Origin: JADYZU01 sp964540965
GTDB lineage: Bacteria; Pseudomonadota; Alphaproteobacteria; Rhodobacterales; Rhodobacteraceae
NCBI GenBank assembly: GCA_964540965.1
Contig: CAZIOT010000016.1
Span: forward strand, 1-64,000
Direction of reading: 5' to 3'
DNA length: 64,000 bases
The position numbers and the translations under genes are program-made. The notes under the pieces are model-generated. The model was not told the DNA's origin. It searched no databases and saw only the letters and a list, made by a program, of their open reading frames with translations. Below, in pieces: positions 17,722 to 26,416 of the stretch. Numbering within the stretch: position 1 is the first letter of the stretch; each line of letters begins with the position of its first letter.

Positions 17722-17850
17722 ATGGCCATGGCAAGGGAAATGAAAGCGATCCTGATCCGTTCGGGTGACGATCTTCTGGCCGATGCCGTCGGCATCCTTG
17801 CCCTTGCCGGCCTGCTGATCGGTGCGCTTTACCTGCCGCTTCTGTTCTGA
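17722..17850 (+). CDS. 42-residue membrane peptide downstream of a LexA-like box
   Basis: ATG 17722 follows GGGAG with good spacing and opens a 42-residue frame: a charged N-terminal half (MAMAREMKAILIRSGDDLL) and a single hydrophobic segment of about 20 residues ending at the stop. I do not recognise a family. It is followed about 115 bases later by an intrinsic terminator, so it may be a one-gene unit or the tail of the recG transcript. The SOS-like box upstream suggests induction by DNA damage, which is inference. The cell-division inhibitor SidA of Caulobacter is also a tiny SOS-induced membrane protein, but I see no sequence similarity to claim. Confidence 0.68.
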   Translation: MAMAREMKAILIRSGDDLLADAVGILALAGLLIGALYLPLLF

Positions 17851-17964
17851 AACTGCCTGCGATCCCTTGCCGGTAACGCCCGCCGCTGTCCCGCGGCCAA
17901 GGTCCGGGGTTCTGTCTCCCCCGTTCCTCATGTCCACCGGAGTCCCCTTGGGAACGCCTTCACT

Positions 17965-18000
17965 CCGCCGCCATCCGCCCGGATGCGCGGCGGTTTTTTT
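17965..18000 (+). terminator. Intrinsic terminator after the 42-residue gene
   Basis: A GC-rich stem (CCGCCGCCATCC pairing with GGATGCGCGGCGG, one bulge) around a GCCC loop is followed by eight Ts. It reads for the + strand and ends at the stop codon of the convergent NifU-like gene. Confidence 0.85.
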
Positions 18001-18437
18001 TACCCGCGCGCCTGTTCCATCGCCTCGACCGTCGCCTCGAGCACCAAAAGGATCGAGGCGTGGCGGTTGCGATAGTCGCGCGCCGGTTCCAGCACGGAAT
18101 ACCCGTCAAAGGGCGCGGCGGGCACCGGCCCGCCCTCGCGCAACATCGCCGCCACCTCGTCTCGGGCGCGGCGGATTTCGGCCTCGCTGCGGCCCAGCGC
18201 CACGGCGCCGGTGATCGCGGCCGACGCCTGACCCAAGGCGCAGGCCTTCACATCCTGCGCGAAATCGCTGATCCGGCCGTCGGTGACGCGCAGGTCGACC
18301 GTCACCGTCGATCCGCACAGGGGCGACCGCTTGCGCGCGCTGCCGTCGGGCGCCTCCAGCCGGCCGATATGCGGCATGTCGGCGGCCAGCGACAGGATGC
18401 GCGTCGAATAAAGTTTGAGAAGGTCGGTATCGGACAT
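18000..18437 (-). CDS. NifU/IscU-like iron-sulfur scaffold lacking the third cysteine
   Basis: The 145-residue protein has the IscU/SufU fold markers: Cys41 in SPLCGSTV and Cys66 in VKACALGQASA. The third cluster ligand of IscU/SufU, normally in a motif like LHCSIL, is Ala127 here (RHASILLVLEA). So it is either a divergent scaffold, a sulfur-handling relative or a regulator. ATG 18437 fits the family N-terminus (LLKLYSTRIL). It is divergent from hisI with 72 bases between and convergent with the recG side. It is not near the suf operon. Confidence 0.8.
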   Translation of the reverse strand: MSDTDLLKLYSTRILSLAADMPHIGRLEAPDGSARKRSPLCGSTVTVDLRVTDGRISDFAQDVKACALGQASAAITGAVALGRSEAEIRRARDEVAAMLREGGPVPAAPFDGYSVLEPARDYRNRHASILLVLEATVEAMEQARG

Positions 18438-18509
18438 GGCCTGCGGCTTTCGCTGGGGCGCGATGCACCCTAGATAGGCGCGGCAACCGAACCGACACAA
18501 GGGCAGGCG

Positions 18510-18863
18510 ATGTTCGATCCCGCGACGCTGACCTATGATGCCAACGGCCTGATCCCCTGCATCGCGCAGGACGAAGCCTCGGGGCAGGTGCTGATGCTGG
18601 CCTGGATGAATGCCTCGGCGGTGGCACAGACGCTGGAAACGGGGCGCGTCACCTATTGGTCGCGGTCACGGCAGGCGTTCTGGGTCAAGGGCGAGACCTC
18701 GGGTCATGTGCAGGAACTGGTGTCGCTGCGCATCGATTGCGACCGCGATTGCCTGCTGGCCCTGGTGCGGCAGACCGGGCCGGCCTGCCATACCGGGCGG
18801 CAGTCGTGCTTTTACACCGCGGTCGAAAGCGGCGCCGAGGTCGAGCTGATGGCGCCGCTATAG
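18510..18863 (+). CDS. hisI: Phosphoribosyl-AMP cyclohydrolase
   Basis: Third step of histidine synthesis: opens the adenine ring of phosphoribosyl-AMP. The 117-residue protein has the core GQVLMLAWMNASAV and VTYWSRSRQAFWVKGE, and the zinc-binding part RIDCDRDC with GPACHTGRQSCFY. It is the stand-alone HisI type with no fused HisE. The last six bases, CTATAG, are shared with the convergent gluQ gene; each strand reads Leu-stop. Confidence 0.94.
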   Translation: MFDPATLTYDANGLIPCIAQDEASGQVLMLAWMNASAVAQTLETGRVTYWSRSRQAFWVKGETSGHVQELVSLRIDCDRDCLLALVRQTGPACHTGRQSCFYTAVESGAEVELMAPL

Positions 18864-19697
18864 CCCGACCATGCGCCGGATGTCCTGCGGCGTGGCGCCT
18901 TCGGCGCGATAGCGGCACAGCGCGCGGGCATCGTCGCGCTTGGCCAACCGCTTGCCGGCGTCATCGCGGATAAGCCTGTGATGATAATAGCTTGGCATCG
19001 GAAGCTCAAGCAATGCTTGAAGAACGATCTGCGGGAAAGTCGCCTCGAACAGGTCCATGCCGCGGGTGACTTCGCTCACGCCTTGCCGGGCGTCGTCCAC
19101 CACCACCGTCAGGTGATAGGCCGGGCCGATGTCGCGCCGCGACAGCACGATGTCGCCGTCCCGGGCGATGACCTGATCGGGGTCAAGCCGCCAGTCCCCC
19201 CCGCGTTCCGGGCCGGTATCGCGGAACGCCAGCGGCCCGGCGGCGGCAAGGGCGCGCGCCATGTCAAGGCGGATGGCGTCACCGGGCCCGCGTTCGGCCA
19301 TGGTGCGGTGCCGGCATGTGCCGGGATAGGCGGCGGTCGCGACGCCCTCTTGCGGTGCGGACAGCGCGGCAAGGATCTCGGCACGGGTGCAGCGGCAGGG
19401 ATAGCACAGGCCGCGGGCGATCAGCCGGTCAAGCGCCGCTTCATAGGGGCGCGAATCCGCGGATTGCCGCAGCACCGGCCCGTCCCAGTCCAGTCCCAGC
19501 CAGCGCAGGTCGTCAAGGATCGCCGCGTCATATTCGGGACGGCAGCGGGCGCGGTCGGTATCCTCGATCCGCAGCAGGAACCGGCCGCCGGCGGCACGGG
19601 CGCGGTCATGGCCGGTGATCGCCGAAAAGGCATGGCCCAGATGCAGCCAGCCGGTGGGCGAGGGCGCGAAGCGCGTGGTCAGCACTGGCCCAGCCAT
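18858..19697 (-). CDS. gluQ: Glutamyl-Q tRNA(Asp) synthetase
   Basis: A paralogue of glutamyl-tRNA synthetase without the anticodon domain; it attaches glutamate to queuosine in tRNA(Asp). Seen in the 279 residues: the HIGH-type signature in APSPTGWLHLGHA, RIEDTDRARC, the zinc ligands in CYPCRCTRAEI, and the KMSKS-like KRLAKRDDA. ATG 19697 is preferred over TTG 19706. It overlaps trmFO by 19 bases on the same strand, so both tRNA modification genes likely share a transcript. Confidence 0.93.
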   Translation of the reverse strand: MAGPVLTTRFAPSPTGWLHLGHAFSAITGHDRARAAGGRFLLRIEDTDRARCRPEYDAAILDDLRWLGLDWDGPVLRQSADSRPYEAALDRLIARGLCYPCRCTRAEILAALSAPQEGVATAAYPGTCRHRTMAERGPGDAIRLDMARALAAAGPLAFRDTGPERGGDWRLDPDQVIARDGDIVLSRRDIGPAYHLTVVVDDARQGVSEVTRGMDLFEATFPQIVLQALLELPMPSYYHHRLIRDDAGKRLAKRDDARALCRYRAEGATPQDIRRMVGL

Positions 19698-21016
19698 GCC
19701 TGCCAATCCGCCTTGGCGCGGTCGGTATAGGCGCGGTAACGGTCCTTGCGGCCGCGCCGGCCGCCGCGGGCGTCGATGGGCGGGAACAGGCCGAAATTGA
19801 CGTTCATCGGCTGAAAGGTCTTTGCCTCGGCCCCGCCGGTGATGTGGTGGACCAGCGCGCCCATGGCGGTGGTCGGCGGCACCGGCGGCAGGCTGCGGCC
19901 AAGGATCCCGGCCGCGGCCAAGCGCCCGGCCAAAAGCCCCATGGCGGCGCTTTCGACATAGCCCTCGACCCCGGTGATCTGGCCGGCAAAGCGGATATTC
20001 GGCCGCAGCCGCAGCCGCAATGCGCTGTCCAGCAAGGTGGGCGAGTTGATGAACGTGTTGCGGTGGATGCCGCCCAGCCGGGCAAAGGACGCCTCCTGCA
20101 GCCCCGGAATCATCCGCAGAACAGAGGTTTGCGCGCCATACTTCATCTTGGTCTGGAAGCCGACGATATTGTAGAGCGTGCCCAGCGCATTGTCGCGCCG
20201 CAATTGCACCACGGCATGGGGTTTGGTCGTCGGATCATGGGCATTGGTCAGCCCGACCGGCTTCATCGGACCAAAGCGCAGGGTGTCGCGGCCGCGTTCC
20301 GCCATGACCTCGATCGGCAGGCAGCCGTCGAAATAGCCGGCGGTCTCGCCTTCGTGGAACTCGGTCTTGTCGGCGGCGAGGATGGCGTCGATGAACGCCT
20401 CGTATTCGTCGCGGGTCAGCGGGCAGTTGATATAGGCGGTGCGCTCTTCCTCGGTCTCGCCCTTGTCATAGCGCGACTGACGCCAGGCGATGGACATGTC
20501 GATGCTATCGGCATGGACGATGGGGGCGATGGCGTCGAAGAAGGCCAGGCTGTCGGCGCCGGTGACGGCGCGGATGCTGTCGGCCAGCGCGCCCGAGGTC
20601 AGCGGGCCGGTGGCGACGATCCAGTGGCCGGCTTCGGGCAACGCGCCGATTTCCCCGTCGCTGATGCTGATGTTCGGATGCCCGCGCAACGCCCCGGTCA
20701 CGCTTTCCGAAAACGGATCGCGATCCACCGCCAGCGCGCCGCCGGCGGGCAGCTTGTGCCGGTCGGCCATGCGCATGATAAGGCCGCCGGCCGCGCGCAT
20801 TTCCCAATGCAACAGGCCCACGGCGTTCTGTTCGTCGTCATCCGAGCGGAAGGAGTTCGAGCAGACCATCTCGGCCAGATTGCCGGTGCGATGGGCAAAG
20901 GTGCCGATGGCGGGGCGCATCTCGTGCAGGACCACCGGAACCCCGGCCTCGGCCGCCTGCCACGCGGCCTCGGACCCGGCCATGCCGCCGCCGATGATAT
21001 GAAGCGTCTCTGTCAT
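19679..21016 (-). CDS. trmFO: Folate/FAD-dependent tRNA(uracil-54) methyltransferase
   Basis: Makes ribothymidine at position 54 of tRNA using methylenetetrahydrofolate and FADH2. The N-terminus LHIIGGGMAGSEAAWQ is the FAD dinucleotide-binding motif. The two catalytic cysteines are in MVCSNSF (about residue 50) and YINCPLTRDEYEAF. The C-terminal block TTAMGALVHHITGG with FQPMNVNFGLFPP is a family mark. At 445 residues it is of normal length. It likely heads the trmFO-gluQ unit. Confidence 0.95.
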   Translation of the reverse strand: MTETLHIIGGGMAGSEAAWQAAEAGVPVVLHEMRPAIGTFAHRTGNLAEMVCSNSFRSDDDEQNAVGLLHWEMRAAGGLIMRMADRHKLPAGGALAVDRDPFSESVTGALRGHPNISISDGEIGALPEAGHWIVATGPLTSGALADSIRAVTGADSLAFFDAIAPIVHADSIDMSIAWRQSRYDKGETEEERTAYINCPLTRDEYEAFIDAILAADKTEFHEGETAGYFDGCLPIEVMAERGRDTLRFGPMKPVGLTNAHDPTTKPHAVVQLRRDNALGTLYNIVGFQTKMKYGAQTSVLRMIPGLQEASFARLGGIHRNTFINSPTLLDSALRLRLRPNIRFAGQITGVEGYVESAAMGLLAGRLAAAGILGRSLPPVPPTTAMGALVHHITGGAEAKTFQPMNVNFGLFPPIDARGGRRGRKDRYRAYTDRAKADWQAWLGQC

Positions 21017-21058
21017 CCGCGCGGTGTATCCCGGTGGCGCCCGCGGCTCAAGCCGGGG

Positions 21059-21877
21059 TCAGTAGGCGCCGGTGGCGACGAATTCGGGCAGGGGGCCGCT
21101 GTCGAACAACCCGTCGCCCATGGACAGGCGCAGGCCGATGGTCAGGCCCAGAGAATCAAGCCCGGTGCCGGCCTTGCCAGTCAGGGCGGCATAGACCGTG
21201 CCCCGTTCGGACCAGCGCCAGCCCGCGCCCAGCCGCAGACCGTCGTTGACGAAGGCCAGATCATCGGCGCTGGAGCGGAACAGGTCGCCAAAGCCGTAGA
21301 ACTGCGGGCTGAAATCATGGCGCAGCCCCAGCAGGGCCACGGCGCGGTCGTCGCCTTCGTCATCGGTCGAGCGGCGGAACAACTCGCCGCGCAGCACGAC
21401 GCCGGGGCGCAGGTCCTGTTCGGCGTGGATCGTGGCGATGATGGCGCCATTGGTGCCGTTGTCGTCCAGCCCCTTGATGAGATCGGCCGAAAGACGAAAC
21501 CCCTCGGGGTGCCAGAGCGCATGCAGGCCAAGCGACAGATGCGCCGCCGTCGGTTCATCGCCGCCCGTCACGCCGGCCGAGACGCCCAGCCGCAGATCCG
21601 GCGTCACGTCGCGGGTCAGGATCAGGCGCAAGGCCGCGGCCTCAAGGTCGTCGAGGGAGCGGTCGGAAAACTCCAGCCCCTCGAACCCGGCCGAAAGCTG
21701 CAGGCCGGTGCGGCCGAAACCGTAATGCCCGTCCAGCCGCAGCGACCCGCCGCCCAGGGGGGCGCCTTCGCTTGCCAGGCCGGAAAACGACAGCTCGGCG
21801 CGAAGCGCGTCGATGCCCTGTGCCGAGGCCGGGGGAACGACAGCGGCAAGGATCAGGGTCGCGAGGAGGTTGCGCAT
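21059..21877 (-). CDS. Secreted beta-barrel-like protein of unknown function
   Basis: ATG 21877 gives a clean signal peptide MRNLLATLILAAVVPPASAQ, then about 250 residues of alternating polar/hydrophobic beta strands, with repeated forms such as LRLDGHYGFGRTGLQLSAGF and LRLGAGWRWSERGTVYAAL. That pattern suggests an outer-membrane barrel, although it ends in Tyr rather than Phe. ATG 21886 is an alternative start. I cannot name a family. It sits 42 bases upstream, in the reading direction of trmFO, so readthrough into trmFO is possible. Confidence 0.8.
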   Translation of the reverse strand: MRNLLATLILAAVVPPASAQGIDALRAELSFSGLASEGAPLGGGSLRLDGHYGFGRTGLQLSAGFEGLEFSDRSLDDLEAAALRLILTRDVTPDLRLGVSAGVTGGDEPTAAHLSLGLHALWHPEGFRLSADLIKGLDDNGTNGAIIATIHAEQDLRPGVVLRGELFRRSTDDEGDDRAVALLGLRHDFSPQFYGFGDLFRSSADDLAFVNDGLRLGAGWRWSERGTVYAALTGKAGTGLDSLGLTIGLRLSMGDGLFDSGPLPEFVATGAY

Positions 21878-21996
21878 GGCGGACATTCGGAAATGGCTTT
21901 GGCACGACACAAATCACCCGCCGCGCCGCTGTGCAAGCCTTGGCCCGCAGGCCAGACCACCGGCGGCATCTGCTGACCGGCGCCAACGGGCCGGGG

Positions 21997-22347
21997 TCAG
22001 ATCAGGGCGATGCGTTCGCGGCCCTCGGTATCGGGGAAGGGGCGATAGAGCCCGACCTCGGCCCGGCCGATCATCTGGTGGAATTGGTCATAGCGCCGCA
22101 TGGCGTCGTCATCCATCTGGCCCAGCGCACCAAAGGCATCGGCCAGAGCCCCCAGATCCTTCATCTCGATTTCCAGCACGAAATCGGAATGCGGACCGGA
22201 GGCCAGCCCCAGCGTGCGACGCAAGAGGCGCCAGCGGGCGACAAGGCCGCGGTCCTGCAAAAGGCCCAGCCAGTGACCGCAGGCGGCGGCAAAGGCCAGC
22301 GCGCGGGCATCGCTGCGCAAGTCGATCAGGCAGTGGTACAGCGTCAT
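21997..22347 (-). CDS. DUF6614 family protein
   Basis: The 116-residue soluble protein opens MTLYHCLIDLRSDARALAFA and closes GLYRPFPDTEGRERIALI, both phrases I associate with DUF6614 proteins of Rhodobacteraceae. It looks like a ferredoxin-like dimer (strand-helix-helix-strand) with a conserved HxxIDL start. No catalytic residues are evident. It lies between two outer-membrane protein genes on the same strand. Function unknown. Confidence 0.8.
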   Translation of the reverse strand: MTLYHCLIDLRSDARALAFAAACGHWLGLLQDRGLVARWRLLRRTLGLASGPHSDFVLEIEMKDLGALADAFGALGQMDDDAMRRYDQFHQMIGRAEVGLYRPFPDTEGRERIALI

Positions 22348-22406
22348 CGGCGGCTCCTGTTTCGCGCAGGATGCCGCCCAAGACGTTGCGATTCGGTTAG
22401 CGCGGC

Positions 22407-23093
22407 TCAGAAGCCGGGCAGGATCTCGGTGATGCCGCGCGGGCCGAAAGTGGTGCCCTGGCCCAGTTCGATCCGCGCGCCGATGGAGATGAAATTCTCG
22501 CCATCGACATCGCCGTCGAACTTGCCGACCTCGGCAAAGACGGTCGGACCGTTGCCGAACTGGTATTCGCCGCCGATGGACAGCCGTTTCCAGTTTTCGT
22601 CGGCATTGACAATCCCGGCCGAGGCGGTGGCGGAAATCGCATCGGTGAAGGCAAAGGCGCCGTTGACGCCCAGAAGCGTGCCTTCGCCCAGATCGCCCTC
22701 GTAGCGGCCAAGATAGCCGTCGACCGAAATGCCCGAAAGGGTGGTGGCGCCCTCGATCCCGTACAGGTCGCTGTCGCCGCCGTCGCGGCGGTCCTGGCCA
22801 TAGAACAGGCCGACGGTGGCGGTCGGAGACAGGTCGTAAAGGCCATGTACCGTCAGCGTGCTGGAATTGCCATCCAGCCCGCGAAAGCCGTGATAGGCGA
22901 AATCGGCGGCGACCGAGATCCCCGGAACGATGCCGAATTCAAGCCCGCCGTTGTAATTCGTCTCGCCCATGTCGGTGTCGGACGAATAGGCCAGCATGCT
23001 GCCCGAAATCTCGGCGCCGACAAAGCCCTGCGCAAGCGTGAGGGTGGGAACGGCGGCAAATGCCGACGCGAAAACGATAGAGGAAATCTTCAT
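22407..23093 (-). CDS. Porin-like outer-membrane barrel protein
   Basis: A signal peptide (MKISSIVFASAFAAVPTLTLAQ) is followed by about 205 residues of short amphipathic strands and glycine turns ending in Phe (ITEILPGF), as in outer-membrane barrels. Internal strand pairs such as GISVDGYLGRYEGDLGEG suggest 8-12 strands. It resembles the small porin-family proteins of Rhodobacteraceae, but I see no diagnostic motif. It has its own unit downstream of the gyrA terminator. Confidence 0.8.
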   Translation of the reverse strand: MKISSIVFASAFAAVPTLTLAQGFVGAEISGSMLAYSSDTDMGETNYNGGLEFGIVPGISVAADFAYHGFRGLDGNSSTLTVHGLYDLSPTATVGLFYGQDRRDGGDSDLYGIEGATTLSGISVDGYLGRYEGDLGEGTLLGVNGAFAFTDAISATASAGIVNADENWKRLSIGGEYQFGNGPTVFAEVGKFDGDVDGENFISIGARIELGQGTTFGPRGITEILPGF

Positions 23094-23154
23094 GCCCGAT
23101 GCCTTTTCTGGTGGGGATCGTTCTGCCTGGCCCCATTGGTGGTAAGTTTGCCAG

Positions 23155-23182
23155 AAAAATCCCCGCCGGACAAGCGGCGGGG
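23155..23182 (-). terminator. Intrinsic terminator of gyrA
   Basis: On the minus strand, a CCCCGCC/GGCGGGG stem with an eight-base loop is followed by ATTTTT. It lies 37 bases after the gyrA stop. Confidence 0.8.
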
Positions 23183-23218
23183 ACGGGGGGCGGAGCGGCG
23201 CGGCAGCAAACCGCCGGT

Positions 23219-25939
23219 CTATTCCTCGCCCTGATCCTCGATCCGCGCGACCGAGGCGACCTCTTCGTCCGCGGCGGTGTTCAGCACCCTGACCCCGCCG
23301 GCGGAACGCGAGCGGAAGGAAATCCCTTCGACCGGGACGCGGATCGACTGGCCGGCGGTGGTGACCAGCATCACCTGATCGGCAAGATCGACCGGAAAGG
23401 CCGAGACCAGTTCGCCGCCGCGCAGGGTCTTTTCAAAGGCGGTGACGCCCTGGCCGCCTCGGCCGCGCACTGGATAGTCATGGCTGGACGACAGCTTGCC
23501 CAGGCCGCGGGCGGTGATGGTCAGGATCAGGTTTTCGGCCCCGGACATTTCGGCATAGCGGTCGGTCGGCAGCGCGCCGGCCTCGACCGGGCCCTCGTCC
23601 TCGTCCACCTCGACGGCTTCGTCATCGGTCTGGCCCATCACCGCGCGCTTCATGCGGATGAAGGCGACGCGTTCTTCGGGTGTCGCCTCGAAATGGCGGA
23701 TCACCGCCATCGACACCACGCGGTCGCCCTTGGCCAGGCGGATGCCGCGCACGCCGGTGGAATCGCGGCCCTTGAACACCCGCACTTCGGTGGTCGGGAA
23801 CCGGATGGCGCGGCCCATCGCCGTCACCAGCAGGATGTCGTCGCTTTCCGAACAGGTCCGCACGTTGATAAGGCTGACGCCCTCGGGCAGGTTCATCGCG
23901 ATCTTGCCGCGGCGGTTGATATTGGTGAAATCCGACAACGCGTTGCGGCGCACATCGCCGTCCGAGGTGGCGAAGAACACCTGAAGGTCGTCCCATTCCT
24001 CTTCCGGGCGGTCCACCGGCATGATCGCCGCAATCGAAATGCCCTGCGGGATCGGCAGGATGTTGACGATGGCCTTGCCCTTGGCGGTGCGCCCGGCCAG
24101 CGGCAGCCGCCAGCATTTCAGGCTGTAGGCCATGCCGTCGGTGGTAAAGAACAGAAGCTGCGTGTGGGTATTGGCGACAAACAGAGTCGTCACCGCATCG
24201 TCGTCCTTGGTCTGCATCGACGACAGGCCCTTGCCGCCGCGCGCCTGCGAACGGAATTCGGTCAAGGGCGTGCGCTTGATATAGCCGCCGGCGGTGACGG
24301 TGACGACCATGTCCTCGCGCTCGATCAGATCCTCGTCTTCAAGATCGCCGGCCCAATCGGTGATCTCGGTCCGGCGCGGCACGGCTAAGGCCGATTTCAC
24401 CGCGTTGAGTTCGCCGCGGATGATGTCGAGGATGCGTTCGCGCGAGCCGAGGATATCCAGGTAGTCGCGGATTTTCGCTGCCAGTTCGCGCAATTCCTCG
24501 GCAACCTCCTGCACGCCCAGTTGCGTCAGGCGTTGCAGGCGCAGGTCAAGGATGGCGCGCGCCTGGGTGTCGGACAGGTTGTAGGTGCCGTCCTCGTTCA
24601 TGCGGTGGGTCGGATCGTCGATCAGGCGGATATATTCGGCGATGTCATGGGCCGGCCAGCGCCGGCTCATCAGCGCCTCGCGCGCCTCGGCGGCATCGGC
24701 TGACCGGCGGATGGTGGCAACCACCTCGTCCACATTGGTCACGGCAACGGCCAGACCGCACAGGATATGCGCCCGTTCGCGCGCCTTGCGCAGTTCAAAG
24801 GCGGTGCGCCGCGCCACCACCTCCTCGCGGAAGTCGAGGAAATTGGTGAGGAAGGCGCGCAGGGTCAGCGTCTCGGGCCGGCCGCCGTTCAGCGCCAGCA
24901 TGTTGCAGCCAAAGCTGACCTGCATCGGGGTAAAGCGGAACAACTGGTTCAGCACCACATCGGCGGTGGCGTCGCGCTTGAGCTCGACCACCACCCGCAC
25001 GCCGTCGCGGTCGGATTCGTCCTGCACATGGGCGATCCCCTCGATCCGCTTGTCGCGGGCGGCCTCGGCGATCTTTTCGATCATGACCGCCTTGTTCACC
25101 TGATAGGGGATCTCGTCGATGATGATCGCCCAGCGGTCCTTGCGCAGTTCCTCGGTATGGGTCGTGGCGCGGATGATGACGCTGCCGCGGCCTTCAAGAT
25201 AGGCCTTGCGCGCGCCGGACCGGCCCATGATCTGGCCGCCGGTGGGGAAATCGGGGGCGGGCACCCAGGCGATCAGATCCTCGGAGGAGAGGTCGGGATT
25301 GTCGATCAGCGCCAGCGTCGCGTCGATCACCTCGCCCAGGTTGTGCGGGGGGATGCGGGTCGCCATGCCGACGGCGATGCCTTCGGCGCCGTTGACCAGC
25401 ATGTTGGGAAACTGCGCCGGCAGCACCGTCGGTTCGCGGTCCTTGCCGTCGTAATTGTCCTGGAAATCGACGGTATCCTTGTCGATGTCGGCCAGAAGAA
25501 AGGCCGCCGGCTTGTCCATGCGGACTTCGGTATAGCGCATCGCCGCCGGCGGGTCGCCGTCCATCGAGCCGAAATTGCCCTGCCCGTCGAGCAGTGGCAG
25601 CGACATCGAGAAACCCTGCGCCATCCGCACCAGCGCGTCATAGATAGCACTGTCGCTATGGGGGTGGAAATTCGCCATCGCATAGCCGACCGGGCGCGAC
25701 GACTTGCGATAGGACTTGTCGTGCGTGTTGCCTTCGACATGCATCGAATAGATCACCCGGCGGTGGACCGGCTTCAGCCCGTCGCGCAGGTCGGGGATCG
25801 CCCGGCTGACGATGACCGACATGGCGTAGTCGAGATAGGAGGTCGCCAGTTCCTTCTCGATCGAGACCGAGGGACCGTCCCACACCGGGCGGTGCGGGGT
25901 TTCGTCATCCTTTTCAGGGGCTTCGGGCGTATCGTTCAC
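23219..25939 (-). CDS. gyrA: DNA gyrase subunit A
   Basis: Breakage-reunion subunit of gyrase. The catalytic tyrosine is in AAMRYTEVRM; the GyrA box-like C-terminal beta-pinwheel follows from about residue 530. GTG 25939 is chosen over an upstream frame because AGGGAA lies just before it; this gives 906 residues. The quinolone-determining region reads NFHPHSDSAIYD: Ser95 occupies the place of Gly81 of E. coli, while the Ser83 and Asp87 equivalents are retained. An acidic insert (EAVEVDEDEGPVEAG) sits in the C-terminal domain. Confidence 0.96.
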   Translation of the reverse strand: MNDTPEAPEKDDETPHRPVWDGPSVSIEKELATSYLDYAMSVIVSRAIPDLRDGLKPVHRRVIYSMHVEGNTHDKSYRKSSRPVGYAMANFHPHSDSAIYDALVRMAQGFSMSLPLLDGQGNFGSMDGDPPAAMRYTEVRMDKPAAFLLADIDKDTVDFQDNYDGKDREPTVLPAQFPNMLVNGAEGIAVGMATRIPPHNLGEVIDATLALIDNPDLSSEDLIAWVPAPDFPTGGQIMGRSGARKAYLEGRGSVIIRATTHTEELRKDRWAIIIDEIPYQVNKAVMIEKIAEAARDKRIEGIAHVQDESDRDGVRVVVELKRDATADVVLNQLFRFTPMQVSFGCNMLALNGGRPETLTLRAFLTNFLDFREEVVARRTAFELRKARERAHILCGLAVAVTNVDEVVATIRRSADAAEAREALMSRRWPAHDIAEYIRLIDDPTHRMNEDGTYNLSDTQARAILDLRLQRLTQLGVQEVAEELRELAAKIRDYLDILGSRERILDIIRGELNAVKSALAVPRRTEITDWAGDLEDEDLIEREDMVVTVTAGGYIKRTPLTEFRSQARGGKGLSSMQTKDDDAVTTLFVANTHTQLLFFTTDGMAYSLKCWRLPLAGRTAKGKAIVNILPIPQGISIAAIMPVDRPEEEWDDLQVFFATSDGDVRRNALSDFTNINRRGKIAMNLPEGVSLINVRTCSESDDILLVTAMGRAIRFPTTEVRVFKGRDSTGVRGIRLAKGDRVVSMAVIRHFEATPEERVAFIRMKRAVMGQTDDEAVEVDEDEGPVEAGALPTDRYAEMSGAENLILTITARGLGKLSSSHDYPVRGRGGQGVTAFEKTLRGGELVSAFPVDLADQVMLVTTAGQSIRVPVEGISFRSRSAGGVRVLNTAADEEVASVARIEDQGEE

Positions 25940-26130
25940 GTCGCATTCCCTGCGGCCGCGCCGCTCTGCATATGGGTCGCCGGTGTATAGCACCCACTAT
26001 GGGTGGGGGCAATCATTGTGGCCGTGGCGCAATGGCACTCGCCCCTCGCACTGGCCAACAGGATGTTTTCATTGCCTGTTTACGGATCTGTGCTGGGATG
26101 GTGCCAAGGGGGGCGGAAAGGCAGGACATC

Positions 26131-26409
26131 ATGGGCGCGCAGGGGCCGTCCGAAACCGACCTGATGCTGCGGGGCTATGGCCTCACCACGGCGGAATTCT
26201 ATTACCGGATGCCGGATTACCGCAGTGTCCTCAACACCTTCGTCTGGCAGGACTATGACCTTGCCCCCGACCATCCGCGGCTGTTCGCCTTCATCGAATA
26301 CTGGCAGACGGAAATCGACGGCCCGCTGCATTCGGTGCGCTTCGTCCATCGCAAGATGATCGGGCCGGGCGAATGGCGGCATGTGACCGGAGAGTTCCGG
26401 TATCATTGA
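26131..26409 (+). CDS. Usg family protein
   Basis: The 92-residue protein matches the alphaproteobacterial Usg family: GYGLTTAEFYYRMPDYRSVL, then TFVWQDYDLAPD, IEYWQTEIDGPLHSVRF and WRHVTGEFRYH. The family is conserved near asd or trpB in some genomes but has no settled function. ATG 26131 has an AGGCAGGA element upstream; the frame is open for 160 bases before it. It is divergent from gyrA. Confidence 0.87.
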   Translation: MGAQGPSETDLMLRGYGLTTAEFYYRMPDYRSVLNTFVWQDYDLAPDHPRLFAFIEYWQTEIDGPLHSVRFVHRKMIGPGEWRHVTGEFRYH

Positions 26410-26416
26410 GGGGGCA

